Origin: SG8-4 sp964598225
GTDB lineage: Bacteria > Planctomycetota > Phycisphaerae > Sedimentisphaerales > Anaerobacaceae
Assembly: GCA_964598225.1 (NCBI GenBank)
Contig: CAZRBG010000001.1
Span: forward strand, 62,001 to 126,000
Direction of reading: 5' to 3'
DNA: 64,000 nt
Positions 33,301 through 42,168 of this stretch are shown here, one piece after another. The notes beneath the pieces are model-generated. The model was given only the letters and a program-made list of their open reading frames with translations, had not been told where the DNA came from and did no database searches. A program made the translations under genes and the position numbers. How positions within the stretch are numbered: position 1 is the first letter of the stretch; every line of letters begins with the position of its first letter.

Positions 33301-34911
33301 ATGTCTATAACGTTCAGACGCTTCGTGATTGTTCCCACACTGATGGCTGCAATTGGAATCACATGCGGCACGGCAAAAGCAAATTGGCACGAAACATTCG
33401 ACGGCAACTCGTTCGATCTTTCCACGTGGCAGTTCGGCTGTTACCCGGATATGACGAAGACGTTCAAGGCGACTATATCGGACGGCCCCGATGACAACGA
33501 TTATCTTTCGCTGGAGGAGACGAGCCCGGACGATATCGGCGGCGCGCAATTCGGTGTGGGCATCGGGGACCCCGGCGACGTCTTCAAAGATGTCCGTGTC
33601 GGCGCGACGTTCAACGTCTCTGGCGATGCCTCCTGGAATTATCACGGTCTGGCCGCCAGGGTAAGCTCCTTCATTGACGATGGATCCATAACCGGCGCCC
33701 CCGGTACCCTTGCGAGCACGTACGCAATGGTCATTCACTACGAAGAAGGTCCGGCCAACCTGAAAGTCGAGCTGCTAAAGGCGGTCAACCTCCAGACCGA
33801 CATTATGGCCGAGTGGCAGCCGGAGGTGCTCGTACCCGGCCTGGACCATGCCAAAAGCCGCTACTTTGTACTGGACGTTGTCGGTTCGGATCCCGTATAC
33901 ATCACCGGCAGCGTTTATGAGTACAAGGATGGCCCCCTGCTCGTGAGAACGCCGACTTTCATCGACACCGGCGCCAATGATCCCTGGGAGGCTCCCAACA
34001 TTCATGACGGCGTCTTTACAGAGGGCGCCGGCGGCGTCTTCGGGATGTGGGAAGCGCCCCACCCGGCCGGATTCCATAGTCCTTTTGACGATGTTTCTTC
34101 CGTTTCGGATGGCCCCGCTGCGGTCAATTCCGGTCCCGCCGACGGTGCGACCGATGTTCCCATCGATACCGCCCTAACCTGGATCGAGGCGGAATTTGCG
34201 ACGGGTCGCGAGTTGTGGCTGGGAAAAGCCGGGACGATGGAGAAAGTCGAGCCTGCGCCGACCGGAACCACCTACGCGCCCGGCATTCTCGAACTCGGGC
34301 AGACTTACCAGTGGCGCATCGACCAGATCGGACCGGCCGGCACGGTCACCGGTCATACATGGACTTTTAAAACGAACGATGGCGTTATTGTAGATGACTT
34401 CCAGAATTACGGCAACGATGTAGATGTCAGGAATACATGGGTCGACAACATCGACGAGGTTGGAGTCGAGTATGTATTTCTGGCTGACGGCGATAAAAAC
34501 AACATGCGGTTTGAATTCCAGAATCAGTGGCCGCCTTACTTTACTGAGACCACGCGCACGTTTGCCAGTCCACAGGACTGGACTATAGCATCCGTTGAAT
34601 CCCTGTCGCTGCGATTTAAGGGCGAACACGAAAACACCGAGCATCTGATGTACATAAAACTTGAGGATGCTGCCGGCAAGAGCTACACTGTTGAACACCC
34701 GCAAAGACATGCATGCCAATCCGATTCATGGCGCGACTGGTCCATTAACCTGGGTCTATTCAGCGATGGCGGCGTGGATTTGACCGCCGTTAAGAGAATC
34801 ACCGTCGGCGCGGGTGACGGCACGGATTCCGGCCAGGAACCCTCGGATAGAGACCACATATTAATAGAGCGGCTAGAGTTGTGTCCGGCCGAGATCGATA
34901 ATGCAGGATGA
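33301..34911 (+). CDS. Large secreted beta-sandwich protein (LamG/Ig-like), planctomycete type
   Basis: A signal peptide (VIVPTLMAAIGITCGTAKA) is followed by an N-terminal beta-sandwich region (~25-255) with ETFDGNSFDLSTWQFGC, typical of glycan-binding or laminarinase-like jelly rolls. An Ig/Fn3-like module follows (PADGATDVPIDTALTWIEAE to GHTWTFKT, ~275-360). The C-terminal domain begins IVDDFQNYGNDVDVRNTWVD and resembles a carbohydrate-binding or discoidin-like module common in planctomycete surface proteins. No catalytic residues or PEP-CTERM anchor are seen. It is probably a secreted binding protein. It stands alone, with its own promoter and a strong ribosome site. Confidence 0.75.
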   Translation: MSITFRRFVIVPTLMAAIGITCGTAKANWHETFDGNSFDLSTWQFGCYPDMTKTFKATISDGPDDNDYLSLEETSPDDIGGAQFGVGIGDPGDVFKDVRVGATFNVSGDASWNYHGLAARVSSFIDDGSITGAPGTLASTYAMVIHYEEGPANLKVELLKAVNLQTDIMAEWQPEVLVPGLDHAKSRYFVLDVVGSDPVYITGSVYEYKDGPLLVRTPTFIDTGANDPWEAPNIHDGVFTEGAGGVFGMWEAPHPAGFHSPFDDVSSVSDGPAAVNSGPADGATDVPIDTALTWIEAEFATGRELWLGKAGTMEKVEPAPTGTTYAPGILELGQTYQWRIDQIGPAGTVTGHTWTFKTNDGVIVDDFQNYGNDVDVRNTWVDNIDEVGVEYVFLADGDKNNMRFEFQNQWPPYFTETTRTFASPQDWTIASVESLSLRFKGEHENTEHLMYIKLEDAAGKSYTVEHPQRHACQSDSWRDWSINLGLFSDGGVDLTAVKRITVGAGDGTDSGQEPSDRDHILIERLELCPAEIDNAG

Positions 34912-34938
34912 TGAGCTTTGTGAATGCGCGAACGGCTG

Positions 34939-37008
34939 CTAAAGTCTTTTGAGACGAATATCCTTGAATTCGACCTGCATTCCTTTGTCGTGGATTTGCA
35001 AACCGATAGCGCCGTAGTCCAATCGTCCGTGCCCGGCATTATCGGTGAACTCCGAAGCGAGCTTGCCGTTAATAAAGAACCGGAAATGATTGCCGCAAGC
35101 GACGATGCGGACGTCGTTCCACTGGTGCGGGCGAATGTCCGCTAACGTGAGCGCTTCGGGGATCGTGCTGGAATGTGCCTTGCCGTTTTCGTCGATGACC
35201 AGACGCGTCCCGCGGTGACAGGGATATTCCCTGCGCTTGGCAAAATGAAAATCCCACGCACCGAGGATGTGAGGACCGATACCGACGTGGCCGAGGTCTG
35301 CGTGATATCCCTCGAATGGCCGCTTGCCCGTTCGGTCGGGTTGAGAGCGGATTTCGATTCCCGTGTTGCCTTCGCCCGGCAGGCGATAACGAAGCTCAAG
35401 CTCGAAGTCGGTCAGGCGTTGATCCTTCCAGACCAGATAAGCCAGCCGGTTGGCGCTGCCGCGACCGACTATAGCCCCGTCTTCAACGGTCCAGTCCGAA
35501 GCGCACTCTTTCGGCACGGCGCGCCATCCGTCGAGAGTCTTGCCGTTGAAAATAGCAACAAAGCCGTCAGCGTCGGGCTGTTCCGACGACGCGAGATTGA
35601 ACGAATAAACCTTTGACTCTCTCAATTCGAGTCTTAACCTGATCTCCTTTTTCCGAAGGTTGCTGAAAGAGAATCCATTCTTCCACCGTATCGGCCCGTC
35701 CGTTACGGTTTCGCCGATGGGCTCGCCTTCGGCCAACAGTTTATTTCTACTGTCGAGAAGTTGTACCACGATGCATCCATTTTTCTTGATGTCGGCTGAA
35801 ATCCGAACATCCTGGCCTGTGCAGACCACCGGAGTCGTTTCAATTATGGCCGGTTTGTCGGAATCGACCGGCTCGTAGCCGGCAAAGCCGTCGGTCCGAA
35901 GAGTGGCAAGGCAGAAGTATCCGCTTCGCCAGCCGAAATGTACATCATCGCAGCCGCCATAGTACAGGCGGATTTCATCTTTCAGAAATACCGGGCAGGC
36001 GGCGGCGTAGACTGTGCCCCAGTCGTATTGGCCCTTCTCGGCGCCGTTGGCGATCAGGGGTGTGCCGGGATCGACGCGATGCCAAGTGACGGTGTCCGGA
36101 CTCCAGGTCAGTTCGGTGTGGGTGCGGTCGGCTTTGGAGTTGTAGATGGCGGGCAGGCCTATATAGACGCCGCCGTAGTAGAATACCGGCATAGCGTAGG
36201 TTTGCAGATGGTTCTCGATGCCTTCGAGCACGACTTCTGCCGGGGTCCACTTGAGGAAGTCTTCGCTCGACGTCCTGGCGACCTGCCGGCCGCGAGGTTT
36301 CGCCCACGTTCGAGTAATGCCGACGTACCTGCCGAGCGTCGGCGCCCAGAAAGCATTGTTGTGCGTATCGCCGCGAACGTTGGCCTCGGGGCATTCTATG
36401 GCGTCGCTCCAGTGAATTCCGTCGGGCGAGAAGCCTACGGATATCATTTTGCCTTTGAAGAAGGCCTTGTAGCGGCGATTCGGATCGGGATCGCGCGGGT
36501 CCTTGAAGATACCGGCGCCGTGCGGCCCCCGCCAGACGATGTTGTTTTCCCTGCTGCCGTTGAACTCGACGACGCCGAGGCTCGGCTTCTTCCACCTGAT
36601 GCCGTCGCGTGAGATCGCATAACAGATTCCCATTTCTCTACCCCGGCCCGTATGCTTGCCACGATACTTGAACTTGCCGCCGTTGACTCGATCCTTTCTG
36701 GGAGTATTGGTCGTGCTCTCGTCGATTATGAATGGACTGTACCAGCACTTGTAGAGCTTTTCATCCTCATCATAGAGAATGTTGGCGTAGAGATTATCAA
36801 ATCGCGGCTCCCAGGGCTTATCCTCGGCAAAAAGCGGATTGCGTTTATGCTTCTGTATGGTACCGACGGTCAGCTTCGCATTTTGAGTACTCTCGATCAA
36901 TCGCGAATCAAGAAAAAGGTACCTGTCACGCTGAACTTTTCCGGTTACATCATTAGCCGGCACCATGAATTTGAGCGTCAGAATGCAAAGAATGACTGTC
37001 TTTTTCAT
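34939..37008 (-). CDS. Secreted beta-propeller - DUF1080 (3-keto-disaccharide hydrolase-like) protein
   Basis: From the ATG at 37008 (MKKTVILCILTLKFMVPA, a signal peptide) the protein has a ~450-residue propeller region related to the 7431-8855 protein. Shared phrases are AISRDGIRWKKPSLGVVEFN here and ESRDGINWKKPSLGLVESN there, and both have the C-terminal sandwich (RLRLELRESKVYSFNL). A DUF1080 domain is added at ~500-689: FVAIFNGKTLDGWRAVP, NTGIEIRSQPD, HFRFFINGKLASEFTDN, GAIGLQIHDKGMQVEFKDIR. It is likely extracytoplasmic and glycan-directed. It is the last gene of the 50543-34939 block and follows the propeller gene by 13 bases. Choosing 37038 as start would overlap that gene and spoil the signal peptide. 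Confidence 0.82.
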   Translation of the reverse strand: MKKTVILCILTLKFMVPANDVTGKVQRDRYLFLDSRLIESTQNAKLTVGTIQKHKRNPLFAEDKPWEPRFDNLYANILYDEDEKLYKCWYSPFIIDESTTNTPRKDRVNGGKFKYRGKHTGRGREMGICYAISRDGIRWKKPSLGVVEFNGSRENNIVWRGPHGAGIFKDPRDPDPNRRYKAFFKGKMISVGFSPDGIHWSDAIECPEANVRGDTHNNAFWAPTLGRYVGITRTWAKPRGRQVARTSSEDFLKWTPAEVVLEGIENHLQTYAMPVFYYGGVYIGLPAIYNSKADRTHTELTWSPDTVTWHRVDPGTPLIANGAEKGQYDWGTVYAAACPVFLKDEIRLYYGGCDDVHFGWRSGYFCLATLRTDGFAGYEPVDSDKPAIIETTPVVCTGQDVRISADIKKNGCIVVQLLDSRNKLLAEGEPIGETVTDGPIRWKNGFSFSNLRKKEIRLRLELRESKVYSFNLASSEQPDADGFVAIFNGKTLDGWRAVPKECASDWTVEDGAIVGRGSANRLAYLVWKDQRLTDFELELRYRLPGEGNTGIEIRSQPDRTGKRPFEGYHADLGHVGIGPHILGAWDFHFAKRREYPCHRGTRLVIDENGKAHSSTIPEALTLADIRPHQWNDVRIVACGNHFRFFINGKLASEFTDNAGHGRLDYGAIGLQIHDKGMQVEFKDIRLKRL

Positions 37009-37021
37009 GATCGGTATCTCT

Positions 37022-38290
37022 CTATTTGTTTTCCACACGATAAAGGTGTGTCTTTGTACGGAGCAGCAGCGACTTGCCGGCTACGGCGGGTGAGGCGCCT
37101 ATAAATCCGTCCAGCTTGTTGACTGCCAATACCCGAAACTCCCGCCCCGGCTCGATGATGGTGGTTGTACCGTCCTTGTTGGTCATATATATTCGGCCGT
37201 CCGCATACAGCAGGGAAGCGCCGAAATCGCCATCGAGCCGCTCGGTCCATACGGTCTTGCCCGTTGTCGCTTCTTTGCAGGTCAGCACACCCTTGTCGCT
37301 CATTAAATAGAGCAGATCGCCGACCAGCACGGGGGAACTCTCGTGCGGCACTTCCCTGGGTTTGGTCATCTTCCAGACGACGTGCGTATCGGTCACATCA
37401 CCGACGCCGCCTTTGCGTACGGCCAGCAGGTGGGATCGGCCGGGATTGCCGCCGGAATTGATGAAGAGCAGACCATGGCCGCTGATGATGCGTGAGATGG
37501 GATTGTCGTCGCGGTAGCGGACGCGCCACAGCTCTTTGCCTGTGCGGGGCTCATGACCGGTCACCAGCATGGCTCCGTTGTTAATCAACTGGGGCTGGCC
37601 GTTGACTTCCACAATTACCGGCGTGTGGTATGACTTGATCAGATAGATCGGCTCAATGCCTTCGTAAAGGTCCCGGGGGCGATCATAGCGCCAGATCTGC
37701 CGGCCTGTCTTCTTGTCCAGAGCGACAACAAACTGAACGTCGACGCCCTCAAAGGGGATGATGAGCATATCCTCATACAGAATCGGCGAGGAGACCGGGC
37801 CCTGCATGTGATCGCAGTTCAAGTCGTCGCGAGCCCACACTATCTTGCCCGTTTTGGTATTGAGACAGGCCGTTCCATGCGTGCCGTAATGTACGTACAC
37901 AAATCCCTCTTCTATCACCGGCGAAGGCGTGGCGTATGAATTCCTGCGGTTAATTCGCTGGGGCTTTTCGGGCTTAAACACTTCGACGTCGTGGATGAGT
38001 TTGCCGCTTTCGAGATCGACACACACGGCGTAAAGCGCCTTACCGGTTTTTGTGGCCGTAGTGAGCCAGACCTGATCGTCCCACACAACGGGCGTGGAGT
38101 AGCCTAAGTCATGTATCGGAGTTTTCCAGACAATGTTCTTTGTTTCCGACCAGTTCAGAGGCAAACCGGTCGCATTGCTCTTGCCATCGGCGGTGGGTCC
38201 TCGCCAGTCCGGCCAATTAGCAAAAGCCTGAGACAAACATACGAACAAGACAAACAAGGCTGTCAAAAAAGATTTCATGTTGAATTTCAT
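37022..38290 (-). CDS. Secreted PQQ/BamB-like beta-propeller protein
   Basis: A signal peptide (SFLTALFVLFVCLSQAFA) precedes the planctomycete opening NWPDWRGPTADGKS. At least six blades follow with the PQQ-type tryptophan motif (GKIVWARDDL, GRQIWRYDRPR, GKELWRVRYRD, GKTVWTERLDG). The family includes PQQ dehydrogenases and BamB, but no dehydrogenase active-site Asp/Glu or quinone ligands are evident, so a structural or binding role is more likely. AAGGA precedes the ATG. A 186-base gap with a short palindrome separates it from the UroD-family gene upstream. Confidence 0.88.
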   Translation of the reverse strand: MKFNMKSFLTALFVLFVCLSQAFANWPDWRGPTADGKSNATGLPLNWSETKNIVWKTPIHDLGYSTPVVWDDQVWLTTATKTGKALYAVCVDLESGKLIHDVEVFKPEKPQRINRRNSYATPSPVIEEGFVYVHYGTHGTACLNTKTGKIVWARDDLNCDHMQGPVSSPILYEDMLIIPFEGVDVQFVVALDKKTGRQIWRYDRPRDLYEGIEPIYLIKSYHTPVIVEVNGQPQLINNGAMLVTGHEPRTGKELWRVRYRDDNPISRIISGHGLLFINSGGNPGRSHLLAVRKGGVGDVTDTHVVWKMTKPREVPHESSPVLVGDLLYLMSDKGVLTCKEATTGKTVWTERLDGDFGASLLYADGRIYMTNKDGTTTIIEPGREFRVLAVNKLDGFIGASPAVAGKSLLLRTKTHLYRVENK

Positions 38291-38393
38291 AGAAGTTCCT
38301 TACATTTAGCTAAATCAATGTTGAACACAAATTTCCAATCTTAGTTTCTATTATACCTATTAACAGTATCTTTGCCACTGCCCCATGCGACAA

Positions 38394-38413
38394 GCTCAGG
38401 GCAAGCTCTGAGC
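38394..38413. repeat. Short palindrome of a dispersed repeat type
   Basis: GCTCAG (38394-38399) and CTGAGC (38408-38413) form a small hairpin inside AAGCTCAGGGCAAGCTCTG. Similar words occur near 14150, 24620 and 59160, usually followed by GGAATGACA. It lies in the only sizeable gap of the 50543-34939 block. Confidence 0.45.
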
Positions 38414-38476
38414 GAAGGCGAATGGGCTCGGAATGACAGATCATACCGATGGTTTTTAAGCAGGGACTATTTACAT

Positions 38477-39541
38477 CTATGCGAGCTTCGTATTGGTTAT
38501 TGTATCGAACATGGCCAGGACGTTCTCTAACGGCGTTTCCGGCAGGATGGCGTCATGGCTCGCCCCGGCGATGAATCCGCCGCCAGGGACCATGATTTCG
38601 ATGACGCGGTGTGTTTCCCGCCGTACATAGTCCGGATCTCCCTCGATCAGAACGTGGTGTGAATCGATGCAACCATTGAAAACCATCTTGGAGCCGAAAT
38701 CTTTTTTGAGGTCACGCAGGTCCATGCCGTTGCAGGAAGGCTGGACCGCGTGCAGCGCGTCCAGACCGGCATCGATTATCAGAGGGATCAGGGGTGAAAA
38801 GCCGCCGCAGCAATGAAGCTGAGTCTTCACGTCGTAGCTGTGGGCCAGGTCGGTCAAGCGCCGTAAATGCGGCATGACAAACCGCTCGAACAAATCCGGC
38901 CCAAGCAAAGGTCCCGTCTGGCTGCCGAAATCGTTGCCGAAAAAGAAGATGTCAATCACATCCGCGGCCGCGGCGAAAATGCGCTCGTTTACAGCGGCGT
39001 AATAATCCACGATATGACCGAACAAGGCATCCACAAGATCCGGCCGCGTGTGCATACGGATGAACAGATCGGTCATCCCCATCAGATCGATGGCGTCGTG
39101 CCAGAAGGGCGACCAGTCACCGCCGAGTATAGCATAATGTCCCTGATACTTTGCCGCTTTGTCGCGTATGGCAACAACATCCATCCATTTCGGATCGGGC
39201 CAGGGGTACGCGTGAATATCTTCTATCGAGGCTTTCGCCAGAGGATTGCTGGTCGGATGGCCGTAGCCTATGCCTGCGCGCTCAATGCCGAAAACGGTTC
39301 TGGATGTGATCCCTTCGCCAAGCGGCTCTTGTGGTCCTTTGTATTCAGGCATAACGCGACGGAAATCGTCACCCAAACATACTCGCAACTGCTCATCATC
39401 ACAGTCAAGCTGCTGTTTGGCCTTATCCCAGAACTCCTTCGAGGCGCCGCACCAGCACGGTGTGCGATCCGTTTGCTGATGATTGAAAGCTGCCAGTACT
39501 CGTTCTCGAGGTGTCATTTGATTTATCCCGTCCATACACAT
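38477..39541 (-). CDS. Uroporphyrinogen decarboxylase (UroD/MtaA)-family protein
   Basis: This 354-residue protein belongs to the barrel family that includes UroD and corrinoid-dependent methyltransferases. It opens MTPRERVLAAFNHQQTDRTP, typical of the non-haem planctomycete and clostridial branch. The zinc-ligand region of methyltransferase-type members is seen as TQLHCCGGFSPLIPLIIDAG (His and Cys), and CNGMDLRDLKKDF/FNGCIDSHHVLIEGD matches the C-terminal part. Haem-type UroD would carry a different N-terminal arginine pattern, so this is probably a methyltransferase-like or carbohydrate-linked enzyme. It is 7 bases from the sugar-binding lipoprotein gene. Start could be 39541 or 39517; neither has a strong ribosome site. 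Confidence 0.87.
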   Translation of the reverse strand: MCMDGINQMTPRERVLAAFNHQQTDRTPCWCGASKEFWDKAKQQLDCDDEQLRVCLGDDFRRVMPEYKGPQEPLGEGITSRTVFGIERAGIGYGHPTSNPLAKASIEDIHAYPWPDPKWMDVVAIRDKAAKYQGHYAILGGDWSPFWHDAIDLMGMTDLFIRMHTRPDLVDALFGHIVDYYAAVNERIFAAAADVIDIFFFGNDFGSQTGPLLGPDLFERFVMPHLRRLTDLAHSYDVKTQLHCCGGFSPLIPLIIDAGLDALHAVQPSCNGMDLRDLKKDFGSKMVFNGCIDSHHVLIEGDPDYVRRETHRVIEIMVPGGGFIAGASHDAILPETPLENVLAMFDTITNTKLA

Positions 39542-39548
39542 CCGATGT

Positions 39549-40523
39549 CTATCTGTATTTTTGCTCGCATAAATTCATGACTCGATCAACGTTATTATTA
39601 TCGATAATGGTTGCTCCGGAGTCTATATCAGACGGCATAATGCCGTATCTGCAATAATGCGTTAATTGCACTACGGGGTAAAATCCCTGAACGTAGGGTT
39701 GCTGGTCGATGGTAAAGCGTATATGACCGGCCTTGATCAGCCTTAGGGTATTGAGGCTAAGGTCGAATCCGGCCGCTGTGTGACCCGGGAAGGAGCTTTC
39801 GATGGCGAGTCCGGCGCCTTCGGTATCGGCCTGGCCGGTGCATAATACATGGCGGATGCGGGGATTTGCCTTGAGCTGTTTAGTAATAGATCGGGCCGAC
39901 TGCTCAGCCGAATTTCCGGTGACGGCGACGGTCCAGGTGATGTCTTTATCCTTGAGTATATCCTGAGCACCGCGAAGACGGTCCTCAAGGGCTGAGACGC
40001 CTTCGGCATGCATGGTCATAAGAACATGACTTCCGGGTGGGATATAGTCCAGTGCCTTCTTTCCCAGCGCCTGGCCCGCATTGTACAATTGTTGACACAC
40101 AGCACTCAAACGTGCGTTCGGTGTGGCGTGATCATCAACGTTGAAAGCCACCACGGGAATTCCTTTTTCCATCGCTTCCTGAACCACTTCATCGAACGCC
40201 ACCGGATCGATGATATTCAGTGCAATGCCGTCGTAACCGTCCCGAACGGCCTGCCGCACCATCTGTGCCTGGGCTTCCAGAGCAACACCTTCCGTTCCTG
40301 TAAAGGAGCAGTCTACGCCGAGCATAAGTGCGGCATCGTTCATCCCCTTTATGACCGGATCGAAAAAGCGGCTTTCTATGCAGGTGGTGATAAAAACAAA
40401 ACGAAGCCGAGGCTCCAATTCAACTTCCACGCGATCGTTCAGGGAGCCGGGCTGATTGCATCCTGCCGTAACCATGAGCAAGATGGACAGAAATGTAAAG
40501 CTGTGTTGCTCGAAGCGTCTCAT
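39549..40523 (-). CDS. Ribose/galactose-type periplasmic binding lipoprotein
   Basis: The signal ends in a lipobox (ILLMVTAGC), so the mature protein is a lipoprotein. The fold is a type I periplasmic binding protein (RbsB/Peripla_BP_4): FVFITTCIESRFFDPVIKGM, DGIALNIIDPVAFDEVVQEA, GIPVVAFNVDD and TIDQQPYVQGF follow the family order. Such proteins bind sugars or autoinducer-2 for ABC import. No permease or ATPase gene is adjacent; instead it lies between a sodium symporter and a UroD-family gene. It may work with an ABC system elsewhere, or present ligand to a sensor. GAGGA precedes the ATG. Confidence 0.9.
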   Translation of the reverse strand: MRRFEQHSFTFLSILLMVTAGCNQPGSLNDRVEVELEPRLRFVFITTCIESRFFDPVIKGMNDAALMLGVDCSFTGTEGVALEAQAQMVRQAVRDGYDGIALNIIDPVAFDEVVQEAMEKGIPVVAFNVDDHATPNARLSAVCQQLYNAGQALGKKALDYIPPGSHVLMTMHAEGVSALEDRLRGAQDILKDKDITWTVAVTGNSAEQSARSITKQLKANPRIRHVLCTGQADTEGAGLAIESSFPGHTAAGFDLSLNTLRLIKAGHIRFTIDQQPYVQGFYPVVQLTHYCRYGIMPSDIDSGATIIDNNNVDRVMNLCEQKYR

Positions 40524-40536
40524 TATGATTCCTCGA

Positions 40537-42141
40537 TTACTTGAAAATCCAATAGAGTGTCACCATCACAACCAATAGTATCACGGACAAGGCCTTGTAA
40601 TTACCGAATCCTTTCCACGCCACCCCCCGGAATGCCTCCATCGGGCTTTTCCAAACCAGGGCCTGCTGCTGCTCGGTGAGCGGTTTTGGCGCGAGCAGAG
40701 AGACGGCTACCATGATAACCGTACAGATGCAGGCAAGATAAAAGCTGGCCATCATAAAGGGAACGTCCCAGTGAGTCGTCTCTTTGAACCAGTCCAGGAG
40801 GAAGACGCAGAAACCGAGGTATGACCCCACCATCAAGGTCACAATTGAAGCCTTTGCCGTAGCTCTTTTCCAGAAGACCCCTGCGATAAAGACAACTGTA
40901 ATCGGCGGAGCGATATAACTGATGATCGCATTGATACCCTGGAAAACCGTCTCGAAACGCCCCAAGAACGGAGACCAAAGGATTGCCAGCAGCATAGCCA
41001 CGAAGGTTGCGATGCGACCAATGGTTACCAGCTTCCGCTCGGACGTTTCGGGCTTCCATTGTTTATAAAGATCGTAGCAGAATAACGTGGCCGTGGAATT
41101 CAGTGCCCCCGAAACCGTGCTCATCAGGGCCGCCAGCAGGGCGGCGGCGACAAGACCCTTCAAGCCTGCCGGCAACAGTTCTCGGATCATGAAGGCATAG
41201 GTATCGGCAGAATCAACTATTTCATCCGGCAGCTTACCCTGCTTTATCAATCCCAAGCAGAGCAGGCCGGGCAAAACGAAAATGAAAACCGGCAGAATCT
41301 TGATGAATCCGGCGAACAAAGAGCCTATGCGCGCATGATTTTCATCTTTAGCTCCCAATACCCTCTGGACGATGGTCTGGTCGGTACACCAGTACCAGAT
41401 GCCGATAATCGGATAACCCAGAAAAACGGAGTACCAGGGAAGGCCGGAAGGATCGTCGGCGGAACGCAGAACTGTCAATTTGACCGGATCCACTGCGGAA
41501 GTCAGGCCGGACCATCCTCCGATTTTTACGTAACTGATCAGTGTCAGGCAAACAGCACCCAACAGCAGTACGATCGTCTGCACGGATTCGGTTAAGACCA
41601 CAGCCATCAAACCGCCAACGGCCGTATAAAGGGCGGTTACGACCGATATCGTGATAATGCTGAACATCAGATCGAATCCGAACATGCCGCGAAGCACCAC
41701 GGCGCCTGCGTATATGGAAAAACCGATGTGTATAAAAATCGCCGAGACAATAGATAGAAACGCCAGCCAGTTGCGGCTGGCCTTGCTGTAGCGTTTTTCG
41801 AGAAAATCGGGCAATGTTGCGACTTTCGAGCGTATATAGAAAGGGGCGAAAAACAAGGCAAGCGCCATCAGGGTGAATGCCGCCATCCACTCGAAATTCC
41901 CGTAAGCCAGACCGTTTTTGTATCCCTCCTCGGCCAGGCTGACCAGATGAACGGTGGAGATATTGGTGGCAAAAAGGGCCAATCCGATGACCGGCCAGGT
42001 CAGGCTCGAGCCGGCAAGGAAATAATCCTTGCTGTCGTAACCTTTTTTCCTGCGCAACCCGGCCCAACATCCCAGTCCCACGATGCCCAGCAGATATCCA
42101 ATTATGATAGCAAGGTCAGCAGTTGGAATATTCACATTCAT
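40537..42141 (-). CDS. Sodium:solute symporter (SSS family)
   Basis: The 534-residue transporter has about 13-14 hydrophobic helices and clear SSS signatures: DYFLAGSSLTWPVIGLALFA near the N-terminus, IGFSIYAGAVVLRGMFGFD, YTAVGGLMAVVLTESVQTIV, and WYWCTDQTIVQRVLGAKDEN (the planctomycete/SGLT-like core). It would take up a sugar or related small solute with sodium across the inner membrane. The next gene in the block encodes the sugar-binding lipoprotein, 13 bases downstream. The most likely cargo is a monosaccharide released by the hydrolases of the locus, but SSS specificity cannot be read from sequence. Confidence 0.94.
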   Translation of the reverse strand: MNVNIPTADLAIIIGYLLGIVGLGCWAGLRRKKGYDSKDYFLAGSSLTWPVIGLALFATNISTVHLVSLAEEGYKNGLAYGNFEWMAAFTLMALALFFAPFYIRSKVATLPDFLEKRYSKASRNWLAFLSIVSAIFIHIGFSIYAGAVVLRGMFGFDLMFSIITISVVTALYTAVGGLMAVVLTESVQTIVLLLGAVCLTLISYVKIGGWSGLTSAVDPVKLTVLRSADDPSGLPWYSVFLGYPIIGIWYWCTDQTIVQRVLGAKDENHARIGSLFAGFIKILPVFIFVLPGLLCLGLIKQGKLPDEIVDSADTYAFMIRELLPAGLKGLVAAALLAALMSTVSGALNSTATLFCYDLYKQWKPETSERKLVTIGRIATFVAMLLAILWSPFLGRFETVFQGINAIISYIAPPITVVFIAGVFWKRATAKASIVTLMVGSYLGFCVFLLDWFKETTHWDVPFMMASFYLACICTVIMVAVSLLAPKPLTEQQQALVWKSPMEAFRGVAWKGFGNYKALSVILLVVMVTLYWIFK

Positions 42142-42168
42142 CTTCCTAGGCTACCAAAAAGGTCTCGG

